Origin: Emiliania huxleyi CCMP1516
Taxonomy: Eukaryota > Haptophyta > Isochrysidales > Noelaerhabdaceae
Assembly (NCBI RefSeq): GCF_000372725.1
Contig: NW_005200081.1
Location: 85,123 to 149,122, forward strand
Length of the DNA stretch: 64,000 nucleotides
Direction: 5' to 3'
Both the position numbers and the translations under genes were made by a program. A model generated the notes under the pieces. The model had not been told where the DNA came from. It did no database searches and saw only the letters and a program-made list of their open reading frames with translations. Positions 52,847-62,919 of this stretch are shown one piece after another (position 1 is the stretch's first letter; the number at the start of each line of letters is the position of its first letter).

Positions 52847-54362
52847 ACGGCTCGGCGAGGGGCTCACGGCGGGGTCGCACACGGCGGGGGTGTGACTGGG
52901 CCGCTGTGGAGCGATGTGGTCAGGGGAACAACGAGACACAAATGGGACAAGCGTCAGCGGATCAAGGATCAGCACGGCGAGCGCGAGATTGAATTCGCCG
53001 ACGTGGATGATCATAACGTGGTGACAAAGACCGTCATGGGAGCGCGGGTGCTGCGCGGGTGCGGCAGCTAGCAGGCGAGGAGGGCGGCACTAAAGCGGAC
53101 CCGCTGTGTCCGATCGTGCGGCTATGCGGAAAGCCGCGCAGCAATGGACCGAGGAAGATGAGAACCCGCCTAGAGCGACAATGGCGCACTTGCTTAGCAG
53201 CGCCTGCCTGGGGAATAGGGAGCAGGCCAGATGGTTCCTCAGAGTAGCGCGAGCGCAGACGGGGACGGCGATCAGCAAAGTAGCACAGGCGGCACCCGAC
53301 TCCAAGGATACGCTGAAGACGCTGAGGATGGCGCATGTCGCTGCGCTGAAGGGCTCACGCTATAGGGTGCTGGATGAGGACGGGTACGATGCGCTAGCCC
53401 CCGCAGTCGGGGGGGTGTTGCCAGCACTGGTAGATGACCGCTCGGAGAAGAGCCGGAGGGACCTTGGCGCCGGGGTCACGAGGAACTTGCAAGTCGTGGC
53501 CGAGGCGGCGACGGGAGCGGTGCAGAGGTGGATCCAGCTCAACGATGAGGCTACCGCGCGCATAATGAAGAGAGAGGAACACATCGAGTGGCTGAGGAAG
53601 CTCTTCGCTGGGTGGGAGGAGGCCCGGTCGGCCTTGAGGGAGTCGCGGAGGAGGAGGGATAACGGAGGTAACGTGCGGACAGGCCAGCAGCCAGTGGGAC
53701 GAAGACGAGGGCCGCGATGGCAGCTCAAGCGGGAGGGAGCGGAGACAGTGGGCAGCGAGCGAAGTGGGTGAGACTGATGATGCTCCTTCGACTTAGGGAG
53801 CGGTTCAGCTGCTGGGCGGGCTTCAGGGTGGTGCTCACGAGAAAAGGAATCGACGCGATGTACAAAGCATACAAGAAGAGGAGAAAGAAGAGGACGGACA
53901 TCGGTGATGACGAAACAGAAACTAGCGCAGGCGAGAGCAGGGCAGACCCGGAGATGGGGGAGTCGGAGCAGACGGCATCGGCCGCCGAGGGAATGTTGGG
54001 AAGAGGCACGAGGAGGGCGGCGACCTCAACCGACTATGGATGACCCGTCGCCAGACGACGCAGGGCAGACGACGGGGAGGCGGAGCAGACGCGCAGGGCG
54101 AGACGAGGGAGGGAGCAGGACGTTGCGGAGATCAGCAGGAGGATGTACGAAGACATTAAGAGTAGCAGGGACCCGAGGGACCATGTGGAAGACGGCTAGT
54201 GCTAGTGCTAGACGGCTAGTGCTAGTCCCCCACCGGGAGGACGACCCCGGCTAGTCGCCGACCACACACCCACAAAGAACCCTGCACAAAGATCGCACGG
54301 GCGGGGACCTGTTCCTTTTCACCCATCTCACAGTAGAGGTGTCCGTTTTCTTATTTATCATC
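52847..54362 (+). mobile_element. 5'-truncated, degenerate copy of a second LINE family
   Basis: Fragments of the LINE C-terminal region, related to but distinct from the 0.5-7.9 kb element: SHTAGV, then APDSKDTLKTLRMAHVAALK, LDEDGYDALAPAVGGVLPAL, RRDLGAGVTRNLQVVAEAAT, EEHIEWLRKLFAGW. The frame is broken several times. The 3' end (54034-54362) matches 36866-37170. It starts 50 bp after the hydrolase stop codon. Confidence 0.88.
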
Positions 54363-54549
54363 GCGCTGGCCGAGACGGGTGTCGGGTCATGCTCATGGTT
54401 CGCCCCTCTCTGTGGTGCTCGCACACGCGCAACACCGAACACGACCCCCCCGCGCGATACACACCACACCACACACGCCGCACGCCGCCAGAGGCAGTCT
54501 CGAGTGTGCTCAGGTGAGCTGCTCATTCTTCCATCGCGGCCTCAAAGGC
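54363..54549. other. Short intergenic gap
   Basis: CA-rich text between the LINE copy and the stop codon of the FG-GAP/fasciclin gene. Confidence 0.4.
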
Positions 54550-57500
54550 TTAAACAAAGGCGGAGGCGTCGGCTTCCCCCTCCAGCTCCTTGCTGGGGTC
54601 TGCCGCCTCATCGGCCTCGAAGCGCGAGAACGCAAAGTGGGTCTCGTAGGGCGATGCCACTTCGTACATGGCCGCACTGCCTGCGCACACGCACGGAGCG
54701 CGAGTCAGATGACACAAGACTTTACGCCACCCTGTATCCGCACAGCTGCGCGCCTTCGATCGCGCCCTCGGCCATGGCGCTCGTCTTGAAGCGGCCAAGA
54801 CGCCCGAGCTCGTGACTCGAGCCACCGCCATCTCGCCGGCGGCCGTCTCGATCTCGCCGCTCGTGAGCTGTGTCGACAGCACGCCCTGCCCCGAGACGAC
54901 GTGGTACAGGAGCACGCTCGTCAGCGCGCCGGACGGGTCGGCGAGCAACGCGTCGAGGGTGCCGGCGGGCAGCGCGCTGAAGGCGGCGTCCGTCGGAGCG
55001 AAGACGGTGAAGGGGCCGTCGCCGTCGAGTGCGCCGACGAGCTCAGCGGCGACGAGCGCGGCCTCGAGGGTCTGGTGCGATGGGCTCGCCGCCACGATGG
55101 CTGCGATGGAGGGCGGCGGCGGCGGCGGCAGGGGCGGCGGCGGCGACGGCGGCGGCGTGAGCACCCTGTCGATGACATGGACCACGCCGTTGCGCGCAAT
55201 GATGTCGGCGACGGTCACCTGTGCATCGTTGATGAAGACGCCCGAGCTCGTGACTCGAGCCACCGCCATCTCGCCGGCGGCCGTCGCGATCTCGCCGCTC
55301 GTGAGCTGTGTCGACAGCACGCCCTGCCCCGAGACGACGTGGTACAGGAGCACGCTCGTCAGCGCGCCGGACGGGTCGGCGAGCAACGCGTCGAGGGTGC
55401 CGGCGGGCAGCGCGCTGAAGGCGGCGTCCGTCGGAGCGAAGACGGTGAAGGGGCCGTCGCCGTCGAGTGCGCCGACGAGCTCAGCGGCGACGAGCGCGGC
55501 CTCGAGGGTCTGGTGCGATGGGCTCGCCGCCACGATGGCTGCGATGGAGGGCGGCGGCGACGGCGGCGGCGTGAGCACCCTGTCGATGACATGGACCACG
55601 CCGTTGCGCGCAATGATGTCGGCGACGGTCACCTGTGCATCGTTGATGAAGACGCCCGAGCTCGTGACTCGAGCCACCGCCATCTCGCCGGCGGCCGTCG
55701 CGATCTCGCCGCTCGTGAGCTGTGTCGACAGCACGCCCTGCCCCGAGACGACGTGGTACAGGAGCACGCTCGTCAGCGCGCCGGACGGGTCGGCGAGCAA
55801 CGCGTCGAGGGTGCCGGCGGGCAGCGCGCTGAAGGCGGCGTCCGTCGGAGCGAAGACGGTGAAGGGGCCGTCGCCGTCGAGTGCGCCGACGAGCTCAGCG
55901 GCGACGAGCGCGGCCTCGAGGGTCTGGTGCGATGGGCTCGCCGCCACGATGGCTGCGATGGAGGGCGGCGGCGGCGGCGGCGGCGGCGACGGCAATAGGG
56001 GTCCTGCCACGGTGATCGCGATCTTTTGACCGGCCATGCAGTGGAACCCCACCGAGCAGATGTAGTAAAACGTGCCTGGTTGATCCATTGTGATGGACAG
56101 CCTTCCTCCGCTTGACGGTGCCACCAGCTGCTGCCCGTCTAGCACGCAGCTGTCGAAGTCTGTCTTCGAGAGTGACATAACCACATTGTGATAGCCACTC
56201 CACGCAAAGGTGATGACCTGTCCGACCTCGGCCGTCATCTCGCCTGGGCTCATCGGGATGGACCATGCCAGTGTCGTTGCCACCGACTTGCGTGTTCGCG
56301 CCCTCGGAGAAAGCTCCACGCAGCCATCGGAGGCTCTCTGACCGTCGGGAAACGGCACCGTGTGAAGCTCATCGACGGCGGGCCTCTGGACATGAAGGCA
56401 AGTGCCTCCGGGCCAAACCACGTCAATAGACTCTACGGCCGTGACAGGTCCAAGCCCAAAGTGAGCGACGGGCTCCATCTGGCAAAGATATCCCGAGCCA
56501 GCGTCGATGATGCGCATCTGCGTGCGGCCCGAAGCCGTTAGCCTAACCACAGCACCGCGCGCAGGAGCGCCGTGCGTGGTCAGCGGCATCACTCGCAAGT
56601 AATGGTTGTCGCGGCCAAGCGCCGGGCTGAAGAGCGAGAGCGGCTGCGCTTGAGACTCTCCGTGGCTCACCAACAGCTCAAGCAGCCCGTCGCCATCCAG
56701 GTCTGCCACAGCGGCGCCGGTGCCGTGGCCGTCAGTGTCCACGGCGGCGCCAGCGTTGATGAGGGTCCAGTCCTCGTCGGTAGGAAGCCGGCGAAAGAGC
56801 CGATTCTCTCCGGGTATGTTGTTCCAGAATATCTCCTCGTATCCATCGTTGTCAAAGTCGGCGACGATGACGGTTCGTATAGGGGACGCCTCGGCCATGG
56901 CGGCAGGGGCCTTGTCCGTGAAGCTCGCCCCACCCGCTGTGTCGCGTGACTGCTCGAACAGCCGGTGCTCTCCGTTCCAATTCCCGTAGACGATGTCCAC
57001 GAGGCCGTCTCCGTTTGCATCAAACAGTGCTGTCCCGCGCCCAGTGTAGTTTGGGTCGTCGAGCCCCACTGCTTGAGCCATGTCACTAAAGGTGCCGTCG
57101 CCGTTGTTCCTAAACATGAAGTTGGCTCTGTGTCCCAGCCGCCGCCTGTGTCGATGTGCGCTGGTATTCACCGTGCCTTCTCGCGCGGCCAACTGCCGCC
57201 CACCATTCCAACCCTCGTTGTTTGCAAAGATGTCCACGTTGGAGGAGAGGATCGGGCCGGCCACGAGAGCTCGCCCTCCCGTCGTGAGATCGACCCCCGC
57301 TTCTGGCGCCACGTCTATGAGCGTACGCCCGTCGCTGCCAGCCTCGAAGAGCTTCATCGCACCTCCATAATTTGCAACCATGATCCCGAATTTACCATCT
57401 GCGTGCCGATCGACGCAGGCGCACGAGCGTCCAGCGACGTAATTAGCGGTGCCCTGGTTCTGTGGGAGGGCGAAGAGCTCGACGTGCTCCCTCCTCGCGT

Positions 57501-58062
57501 CGTCGAAGTCGATCAGCTTGTCTGACGTTGAGGTCGAGCCCGAGTACTGGTCCGTGTTGAGCACATACAACTCCTCGTGCCCGTCGCCGTCAATGTCACA
57601 CGCAGCCACACCAATGGCGCGGTGCTCGGCGTCCTGGAGGGTCGGGCTGCTGAGCGCAATATCCTGGTAGCTGCTCCCGTCCCACTCGAAGGCTTGGTTG
57701 GCGGCTCCATATCCAGCCACGACGAACTCAAAGTTGCCATCGCCGTCAGTGTCAGTCACTGCCACGCCGTAGTTTAGCTGCGCTGGATTGGAGGCGAGTC
57801 TTTCACTCACGTCGATAAAGAAGTCGGGGCCTGGGGGAGGAATGTATTCGTAGGCGGGGCACGCCGCACTGCTGGTGATAGCGTCAGTCTCGCAGGCGTC
57901 CCACGCCATTTGGCAACGACCGTCGCAGAAGGAGCAAGGCGAGCCGCGGCTGTCACTCACGCATTTGGAGCAGTCTGCGCCATTTCCGCCACAGTGCCCG
58001 CCAGCAACCGGGCGGCAGGCAAGCACGAGGAGCAGGGCCGGCGCGAGAAGGCGCACACCCAT
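54550..58062 (-). CDS. Secreted FG-GAP/ASPIC-UnbV protein with cupredoxin-like and three fasciclin (FAS1) domains
   Basis: Uninterrupted frame of 1170 aa from the Met at 58062, which starts a signal peptide (MGVRLLAPALLLVLACRPVA). Next comes a Cys-rich segment (CGGNGADCSKCVSD, CSFCDGRCQMAWDAC), then FG-GAP/VCBS calcium-loop repeats (VTDTDGDGNFEFVVAGYG, ACDIDGDGHEELYVLN, LFDANGDGLVDIVYGN, DFDNDGYEEIFWNN, DLDGDGLLELLVSHG) and an ASPIC/UnbV-like end (APARGAVVRLTASGRTQMR, HFGLGPVTAVESIDVVWPGG), as in CRTAC1. A plastocyanin-like domain follows with a full copper set (HNVVMS..., YYICSVGFHCMAGQKIAITV: His, Cys, His, Met). Pro-rich linkers separate three nearly identical FAS1 modules (SIAAIVAASPSHQTLEAALV, GPFTVFAPTDAAFSALPAG); the third is cut short. 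FAS1 and FG-GAP are adhesion modules, so a cell-surface or matrix role is likely. The frame stays open upstream to 58944 through repeat DNA, which I do not count as coding. Confidence 0.85.
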   Translation of the reverse strand: MGVRLLAPALLLVLACRPVAGGHCGGNGADCSKCVSDSRGSPCSFCDGRCQMAWDACETDAITSSAACPAYEYIPPPGPDFFIDVSERLASNPAQLNYGVAVTDTDGDGNFEFVVAGYGAANQAFEWDGSSYQDIALSSPTLQDAEHRAIGVAACDIDGDGHEELYVLNTDQYSGSTSTSDKLIDFDDARREHVELFALPQNQGTANYVAGRSCACVDRHADGKFGIMVANYGGAMKLFEAGSDGRTLIDVAPEAGVDLTTGGRALVAGPILSSNVDIFANNEGWNGGRQLAAREGTVNTSAHRHRRRLGHRANFMFRNNGDGTFSDMAQAVGLDDPNYTGRGTALFDANGDGLVDIVYGNWNGEHRLFEQSRDTAGGASFTDKAPAAMAEASPIRTVIVADFDNDGYEEIFWNNIPGENRLFRRLPTDEDWTLINAGAAVDTDGHGTGAAVADLDGDGLLELLVSHGESQAQPLSLFSPALGRDNHYLRVMPLTTHGAPARGAVVRLTASGRTQMRIIDAGSGYLCQMEPVAHFGLGPVTAVESIDVVWPGGTCLHVQRPAVDELHTVPFPDGQRASDGCVELSPRARTRKSVATTLAWSIPMSPGEMTAEVGQVITFAWSGYHNVVMSLSKTDFDSCVLDGQQLVAPSSGGRLSITMDQPGTFYYICSVGFHCMAGQKIAITVAGPLLPSPPPPPPPPSIAAIVAASPSHQTLEAALVAAELVGALDGDGPFTVFAPTDAAFSALPAGTLDALLADPSGALTSVLLYHVVSGQGVLSTQLTSGEIATAAGEMAVARVTSSGVFINDAQVTVADIIARNGVVHVIDRVLTPPPSPPPSIAAIVAASPSHQTLEAALVAAELVGALDGDGPFTVFAPTDAAFSALPAGTLDALLADPSGALTSVLLYHVVSGQGVLSTQLTSGEIATAAGEMAVARVTSSGVFINDAQVTVADIIARNGVVHVIDRVLTPPPSPPPPLPPPPPPSIAAIVAASPSHQTLEAALVAAELVGALDGDGPFTVFAPTDAAFSALPAGTLDALLADPSGALTSVLLYHVVSGQGVLSTQLTSGEIETAAGEMAVARVTSSGVLAASRRAPWPRARSKARSCADTGWRKVLCHLTRAPCVCAGSAAMYEVASPYETHFAFSRFEADEAADPSKELEGEADASAFV
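54799..56000 (-). repeat. Near-identical tandem FAS1-encoding units
   Basis: Three units with about 411-440 bp spacing (landmarks near 54799, 55239 and 55650), almost identical over the shared parts. Spacing differs through Pro-linker length. Confidence 0.93.
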
Positions 58063-58170
58063 GCTTCTTGGTAAGAGAGGAACCGTTCTTGGGAAGAGAG
58101 GAACCGGGCGGCAGGCAGGCGCGAGGAGCAGGGCCGGCGCGAGAAGGCGCACACCCAGCTTCTTGGTAAG
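58012..58170 (-). repeat. Tandem duplication of the signal-peptide/start region
   Basis: The block encoding GVRLLAPALLL and CRPV occurs twice about 90 bp apart (58012-58070 and 58107-58165), joined by a repeated GAGAGGAACC segment. Only the copy nearest the gene has the ATG in this context. Confidence 0.85.
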
Positions 58171-58684
58171 ATGCTTCTTGTGTAGAGAGGAGGCTCGACC
58201 CGAACGGATTCGACCTCTCCTGGCAATCTGCTCCCACCTCTCTCTCCAGTGCTTGGTCACTCCGTTCAAAGAATGAAAAGACGCACACAAAGAAAGAAAG
58301 AAAACAGAGAGCCTGGGAGGACGGCACGCCGCCACCCCGGTTTTCTGCTTTCTTTGCGCACACAACACTAGTCCCGTGCCTCGTGTTGTGCGAGGGAGAT
58401 TTCCTAAATTCTTTTCGCAGTGTTGCACGCCAGTCCTGCTGCCTAGTAAGAAAGAAAGAAAACAGGCACCCAAGGGAGGGATGGGTGGACGGCACGCCGC
58501 TACCACACAGGGATTTCCCGTGCCTAGTGTCGTGGAGTGCATTCCAAAATTCTTTTTGGCGTTCCGCGGCAAATTCTTTTCGCGTCTAGTGTCGTTGGGG
58601 TAAAATTCTTTTCGCACACCCTGTTGTGCGCACCGCGGCGCTGCTCGGACTGCACGCGACTGCACGCGGGCACCGGCTCGCCAG
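58170..58684 (-). repeat. Two LINE-tail-sharing repeats in series (SINE-like) between divergent genes
   Basis: Minus-oriented units at about 58280-58440 and 58448-58620. Each has a (GAAA)n tail on the plus strand at its left, the GGACGGCACGCCGC tail motif shared with the LINEs, then a similar body (CCGTGCCT..GTG, TTCCAAAATTCTTTT or TTCCTAAATTCTTTT). The body is not part of the LINE 3' UTR. Confidence 0.65.
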
Positions 58685-59423
58685 ATGGGCAAGGCGGACA
58701 AGAATGGCGGCTTCCTCGCGCCCAAGTCGATCGCCAACCGCATCAAGGCGAAGGGGCTGCAGAAGCTGCGATGGTACTGCCAGATGTGCAACAAGCAGTG
58801 CCGCGACGAGAACGGGTTCAAGTGCCACTGCATGTCGGAGTCGCACCAGCGGCAAATGGCGATGTTCTCGGAGAACTCGGGCAAGTACATGGACGAATTC
58901 TCGCGCGAGTTTGAGGAAGGGATGATGGAGATCATTGGCCGCAAGGCGCGCTCGCAGCGGTGCAGCGCAAACGTCGTCTACCGCGAGTACATTGCGAACC
59001 GGCACCACTTCCACATGAACTCGACGATATGGGAGACGCTGACCGACTTCATCATGTACCTCGGCCGCGAGGGCAAGTGCGAGGTCGACGAGACCGAGAA
59101 GGGCTGGTTCGTGACGTATGTCGACCGCGACCCCGAGAAGCTGCGCAAGCTGGAGGAGCGAGCGAAGCGCGAGCGGACCGAGCTCGACTCGTCGGAGAGG
59201 CACGAGCGCGACCTGATGCGGCAGGCGAAGGCGGCTCGTGAGGCGCTCGGCGACGGCGCCCTCGCCCCTTCCGCCACCGAGCTGCAGCGCACAGACCCCG
59301 ACCAAAAGGTTGCCCTCTCCCTCGGCGGCGGCGGCGGCCCCTCCAAGGGCAAGGCGAGGCTCGCCGCCCCACTCGCGGCGGGAGGCGCGTCTCTCTTCGG
59401 CGCGGACGACGGCGCGGGCACCA

Positions 59424-59475
<52 letters not shown>

Positions 59476-60271
59476 TGGCAAGGCCAAGCCGCCGAGCGGG
59501 ATCGCGTCTCTGATGGCGGAGGAGCAGCGGCGGAAGGAGGCGGCGGCGCGGAGGGAGGCGGAGGACAAGGTGGCGGCGGCGGCGGCGGCGGCCCCGCCTT
59601 CCGACGCGTGGCTAACGCGCGCGCGGCCGGAGCGAGCAGGTGTGCTTGCGGCAGGACCTGTGGCCGGCTGAGGTTTGCCGTGTGGGGAGAGGGTAGGCGC
59701 GGGATCGTCGTCAAGTGCCTGCACATTTCATACTNNNNNNNNNNNNNNNNNNNNNNNNNNNNNNNNNNNNNNNNNNNNNNNNNNNNNNNNNNNNNNNNNN
59801 NNNNNNNNNNNNNNNNNNNNNNNNNNNNNNNNNNGTCGCCGCCCACCGCCGACCAGGACCTCGAGACGGTCATCCCGAAGGAGGGCGCGCGCGTCGCCGT
59901 CGTGGGTGGAGAGCACGGCGGCACCCCCCACTCCCCCCCCCCCCGCTGCCGCCTCCCACGCTTCCCCTCACCCTCCCTGATGTCTCGCCGCAGGCACCAC
60001 CGCCACCGTGCGCTCCATCGACATGGACGCCTTCTCGGTGGTCGTGCGGCTCGAGGACCTAGAAGCGGAGCACAGACACCCGTGCCTTCCGACTAGAGAC
60101 GACACGCTCTCCGGGTCGTCTTAGCCCTCGTGTACGATGCCCTGAGCACACTGCACGGCACCGTCTGCGCCCTGACCGGTGTGTGCATGCCGTAGGCTCG
60201 AGGACGGACCGCGCGCCGGGGCAGAGCTACCTCTCGAGTACGAGGCCGTGTGCAAGCTCGACTCCCGCTAG
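58685..60271 (+). CDS. KIN: KIN17 DNA/RNA-binding protein (assembly gap inside)
   Basis: Exons 58685-59616, 59697-59920 (interrupted by 100 N at 59735-59834), 59994-60048 and 60196-60271, all introns GC-AG. The N-terminal block MGKADKNGGFLAPKSIANRI then KAKGLQKLRWYCQMCNKQCR with DENGFKCHCMSESH is the KIN17 zinc finger. A winged-helix region follows (REFEEGMMEIIGRKARSQRC, NVVYREYIANRHHFHMNST, WETLTDFIMYLGREGKCEVD, GWFVTYVDRDPE). A Gly-rich low-complexity linker precedes a C-terminal KOW/SH3-like tandem (TRGIVVKCLHIS before the gap; DLETVIPKEGARVAVVGG, TTATVRSIDMDAFSVVVRLE after it). KIN17 acts in the nucleus in DNA replication/repair and splicing. Direct repeats start at the splice sites of introns 2 (GCACC) and 3 (GCTCGAGGAC, perfect 10 bp). 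Confidence 0.93.
59735..59834. other. Assembly gap (100 N)
   Basis: A run of exactly 100 N inside KIN17, probably a placeholder length for an unsequenced stretch that holds the KOW-like region and perhaps introns. Confidence 0.99.
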
Positions 60272-61610
60272 CCGCGCTTCGGGTCGCCATCAGACCTCGC
60301 CGAGGTAGTCGTTCGCTAGACATGAGACAGAGAGAGAGCGTAATCATCCCGCGCAGAACGCGCACATACCCGCGGCGGGGCGGCAACGGTGGCGGAACAG
60401 CGCAAAGCGGCAACCGAACACCCGGAACAGCTGGGCCGAAGCAACTCTCACTGGGCTCACTGCGGATCGAGGACCCGGTGCTAGCGATAGAGAAAACATT
60501 GTGTAGAGAGTTACTCTGTATAACCACACAGCTCGAGTGACACAGGCTGTCAGCCTATTCGCACTGGCAACCAGCTTCACTTTTTTGCGTGTTGTTTGTC
60601 CTGAAAGCTGAATGACGAAGTCGCGTCTCGCGGCCGCGAACACGCGAGACGCGCCACACCGAGCTCTCCCGCGACGAGAGGTCGCGCGACTGGACGATTC
60701 CAATTCGCTTCAGCGCAAAGCGGCAACCGAACACCCGGAACAGCTGGGCCGAAGCAACTCTCACTGGGCTCACTGCGGATCGAGGACCCGGTGCTAGCGA
60801 TAGAGAAAACATTGTGTAGAGAGTTACTCTGTATAACCACACAGCTCGAGTGACACAGGCTGTCAGCCTATTCGCACTGGCAACCAGCTTCACTTTTTTG
60901 CGTGTTGTTTGTCCTGAAAGCTGAATGACGAAGTCGCGTCTCGCGGCCGCGAACACGCGAGACGCGCCACACCGAGCTCTCCCGCGACGAGAGGTCGCGC
61001 GACTGGACGATTCCAATTCGCTTCGTCTTGCCACAAGTGCGAGATCACGCGGCTCGCGCCTCGAGGGATAAATAAATAAAAACGGTCAAACTCTGAGACG
61101 AGACGATGGGATTTAGGGACATTTTCATGTGTCCCCCGCGCCCGGAGCGGCTCGCTGCCCACTTGTTGCGGTATGCCCCCCCCCCCCCCCCCCCGGCGCC
61201 GCGCGCTACACGGGTCACGGCTCTCTCGCGCGGCGACCGTGTCGCGACGCACACCCCGCACACGGAGTTCGGACATCGCGCTCATCGGAGACACACGACA
61301 CGTGCCCACCGTGGAGCGCAGATCCGCAGGGCGGGACGCGCTCCTTAAATCCGTTTGGCAGTCGATTGTTTCTTTCTTTGTTTACGCGCTCAGCGCGCCT
61401 CTGGGTGCACCACACAGAGCTCAAAGGATCAAAAAAAGGCGCGGGGCGTGGGGGTTATGGTACAACAACAACATATGTGGGACATGCCACTCATGGAAGG
61501 CGCGCTCCCTCGGCGGGACTCCCTCACCGATCCGCCATCGCCGAGGAAGGAACGCTCGCCCGAGTATGATCTTTGCACTGTGGGAGTGCGCGGAGGCCAC
61601 AGCTCTTCCC
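60272..61610. other. Intergenic, with a tandem duplication
   Basis: No gene seen. Carries the 313-bp tandem duplication below, a poly-C run near 61178-61194 and weak TATA/A-rich text. Confidence 0.4.
60398..61023. repeat. 313-bp tandem duplication, apparently perfect
   Basis: Two adjacent units begin CAGCGCAAAGCGGCAACC at 60398 and 60711 and read the same to CCAATTCGCTT. No difference found by eye. Confidence 0.95.
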
Positions 61611-62102
61611 TCACCGCTCCATCGCTGGCGACATCGCAGGAGGAGCCCCGGCGGCGCCCAGCATTCCCGGCGGGGGCTTAGTGCAGCCCATCGGCTTCGG
61701 CCACAAACGGTACCCACACAGCGCACACACGTAGTCCGTGACGTACTCATCGACCCATGGCACGGCACCGACGCCCTTGCAGAAAAGGCAGGCGGTTTTA
61801 AATTTGCAGCAAATGACGGGAATCTTGAAGCCGCACGTGCAGCAGTACAGCGCGATCTGGCACATGAGCTCGTTCTCGAGCTTGTCGTCGTCGATGCCGC
61901 TCGTTTTGAAGTGCACTGGGAGAGGATTCTCAATCGACTTGTCGCCCTTCAGAGCGCAGCAATTCTCGCCCGCAAAGCAGCACTTCTCATACTCCTGCGT
62001 GCAGCAGATGAGCCCAGGAAAGCCACTGTTGATTTCGCAGGTGTGGTAGCAGCACAGGCACCCACTAAACAGAAACTCCTCCTTTGGAATACCGCAACCC
62101 AT
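61611..62102 (-). CDS. Cysteine-rich protein with N-myristoylation-type start
   Basis: Single-exon frame of 163 aa from the Met at 62102. It starts MGCGIPKEEFLF: Gly2 and Cys3 fit N-myristoylation plus palmitoylation. There are about two dozen cysteines, many in pairs (CLCCYHTC, LICCTQEYEKCCFAGENCC, ALYCCTCGFKIPVICC, ACLFCKGVG, YVCALCGYRLWPKPMGC). Pro/Gly-rich C-terminus (KPPPGMLGAAGAPPAMSP). I do not recognise the family; it may be a membrane-associated, multiply palmitoylated or metal-binding protein. An earlier in-frame start (62273) would add a Ser/Leu-rich stretch that runs into a LINE insertion, so I prefer 62102. Confidence 0.68.
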   Translation of the reverse strand: MGCGIPKEEFLFSGCLCCYHTCEINSGFPGLICCTQEYEKCCFAGENCCALKGDKSIENPLPVHFKTSGIDDDKLENELMCQIALYCCTCGFKIPVICCKFKTACLFCKGVGAVPWVDEYVTDYVCALCGYRLWPKPMGCTKPPPGMLGAAGAPPAMSPAMER

Positions 62103-62252
62103 GCCGTCAGTCACCCCCTCGACCCCGATCGATCGATGAATCCGCAAACGTCGTCGAAAATGAGCCGGTTTACATGTACCACTGCGTACGTCCAGAGAGA
62201 GAGAGAGACCAGGAGAGAGAGATAGAGAGAGATAAGTACAGTACGTCCAGGC

Positions 62253-62676
62253 AACGACATGACTTGGAGGCAAATGATCGGAGTGCGAGTCAGAAATGTG
62301 GTCCTTGCGCGAGGGGAGCTCGATAAACTCGAGGGGCCAAATTATGCCGCGAGGAGGGCGGAGGTACGCAGAGAGGCGAGAGAAGCAGCGAGAGCAAGGC
62401 AGACGGCAGCGGCGTCTCAGAACGAGGCCGAGGAGAGCGATGAGTCAGAGGATGAAACAGCAGGAGAGAGAACGAGGACGAGAGTGGGAAGAACGAGAGG
62501 TGGCATGAAGGTCGCTGCGAGAATTGGTGAGAAACTGCGAAGAGAGATAGGAAGTGGTAGACGCCCGAGGGTGGGCGACGGCTAGCACCACACTCCTCTC
62601 CTTAAAATCCCTGTGTGGTGGCGGCGTGCCGTCCTCCCATCCCTCCCTGGGTTGTCTGTTCTTTCTTCTTTCTTCA
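62253..62676 (+). mobile_element. 5'-truncated LINE copy with 11-bp target duplication
   Basis: Encodes the last 105 or so codons of the first LINE family (MTWRQMIGVRVRNVVLARGE to GRRPRVGDG) in an intact frame (62259-62585), then the 3' UTR and TTTC-like tail. Bounded by TACGTCCAGGC at 62242-62252 and 62677-62687. Confidence 0.93.
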
Positions 62677-62919
62677 TACGTCCAGGCTCGCAGTACTGCC
62701 TGCATGTGTGTACGCGGTGTGAGTTTGAATGTTGTTAGCCGTGTTGGGGAATTGGGCCGTCCAGCAGTCAGTTCCACGACCTTGAGGCCGGGCCGTTGCA
62801 GCGGACTACAACATGGTTACTATCTGATGAGAGGTGAAGAACAGCGTTAGATCTAGTGCAAAAACTACTCACGAGTCGGTACACGAAGCGCCCGTTTTTT
62901 TTTCATTTCCACACTGCCA

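Noticed and set aside
54812-56029. Long plus-strand frames opposite the FAS1 repeats
   Set aside because: They mirror the tandem repeat of the minus-strand gene and encode no recognisable domain; third-position GC bias of the sense strand keeps them open.
58063-58944. N-terminal 294-residue extension of the FG-GAP/FAS1 protein
   Set aside because: The frame runs through two SINE-like/LINE-tail repeats and overlaps the divergent KIN17 5' end; a signal peptide starts at 58062.
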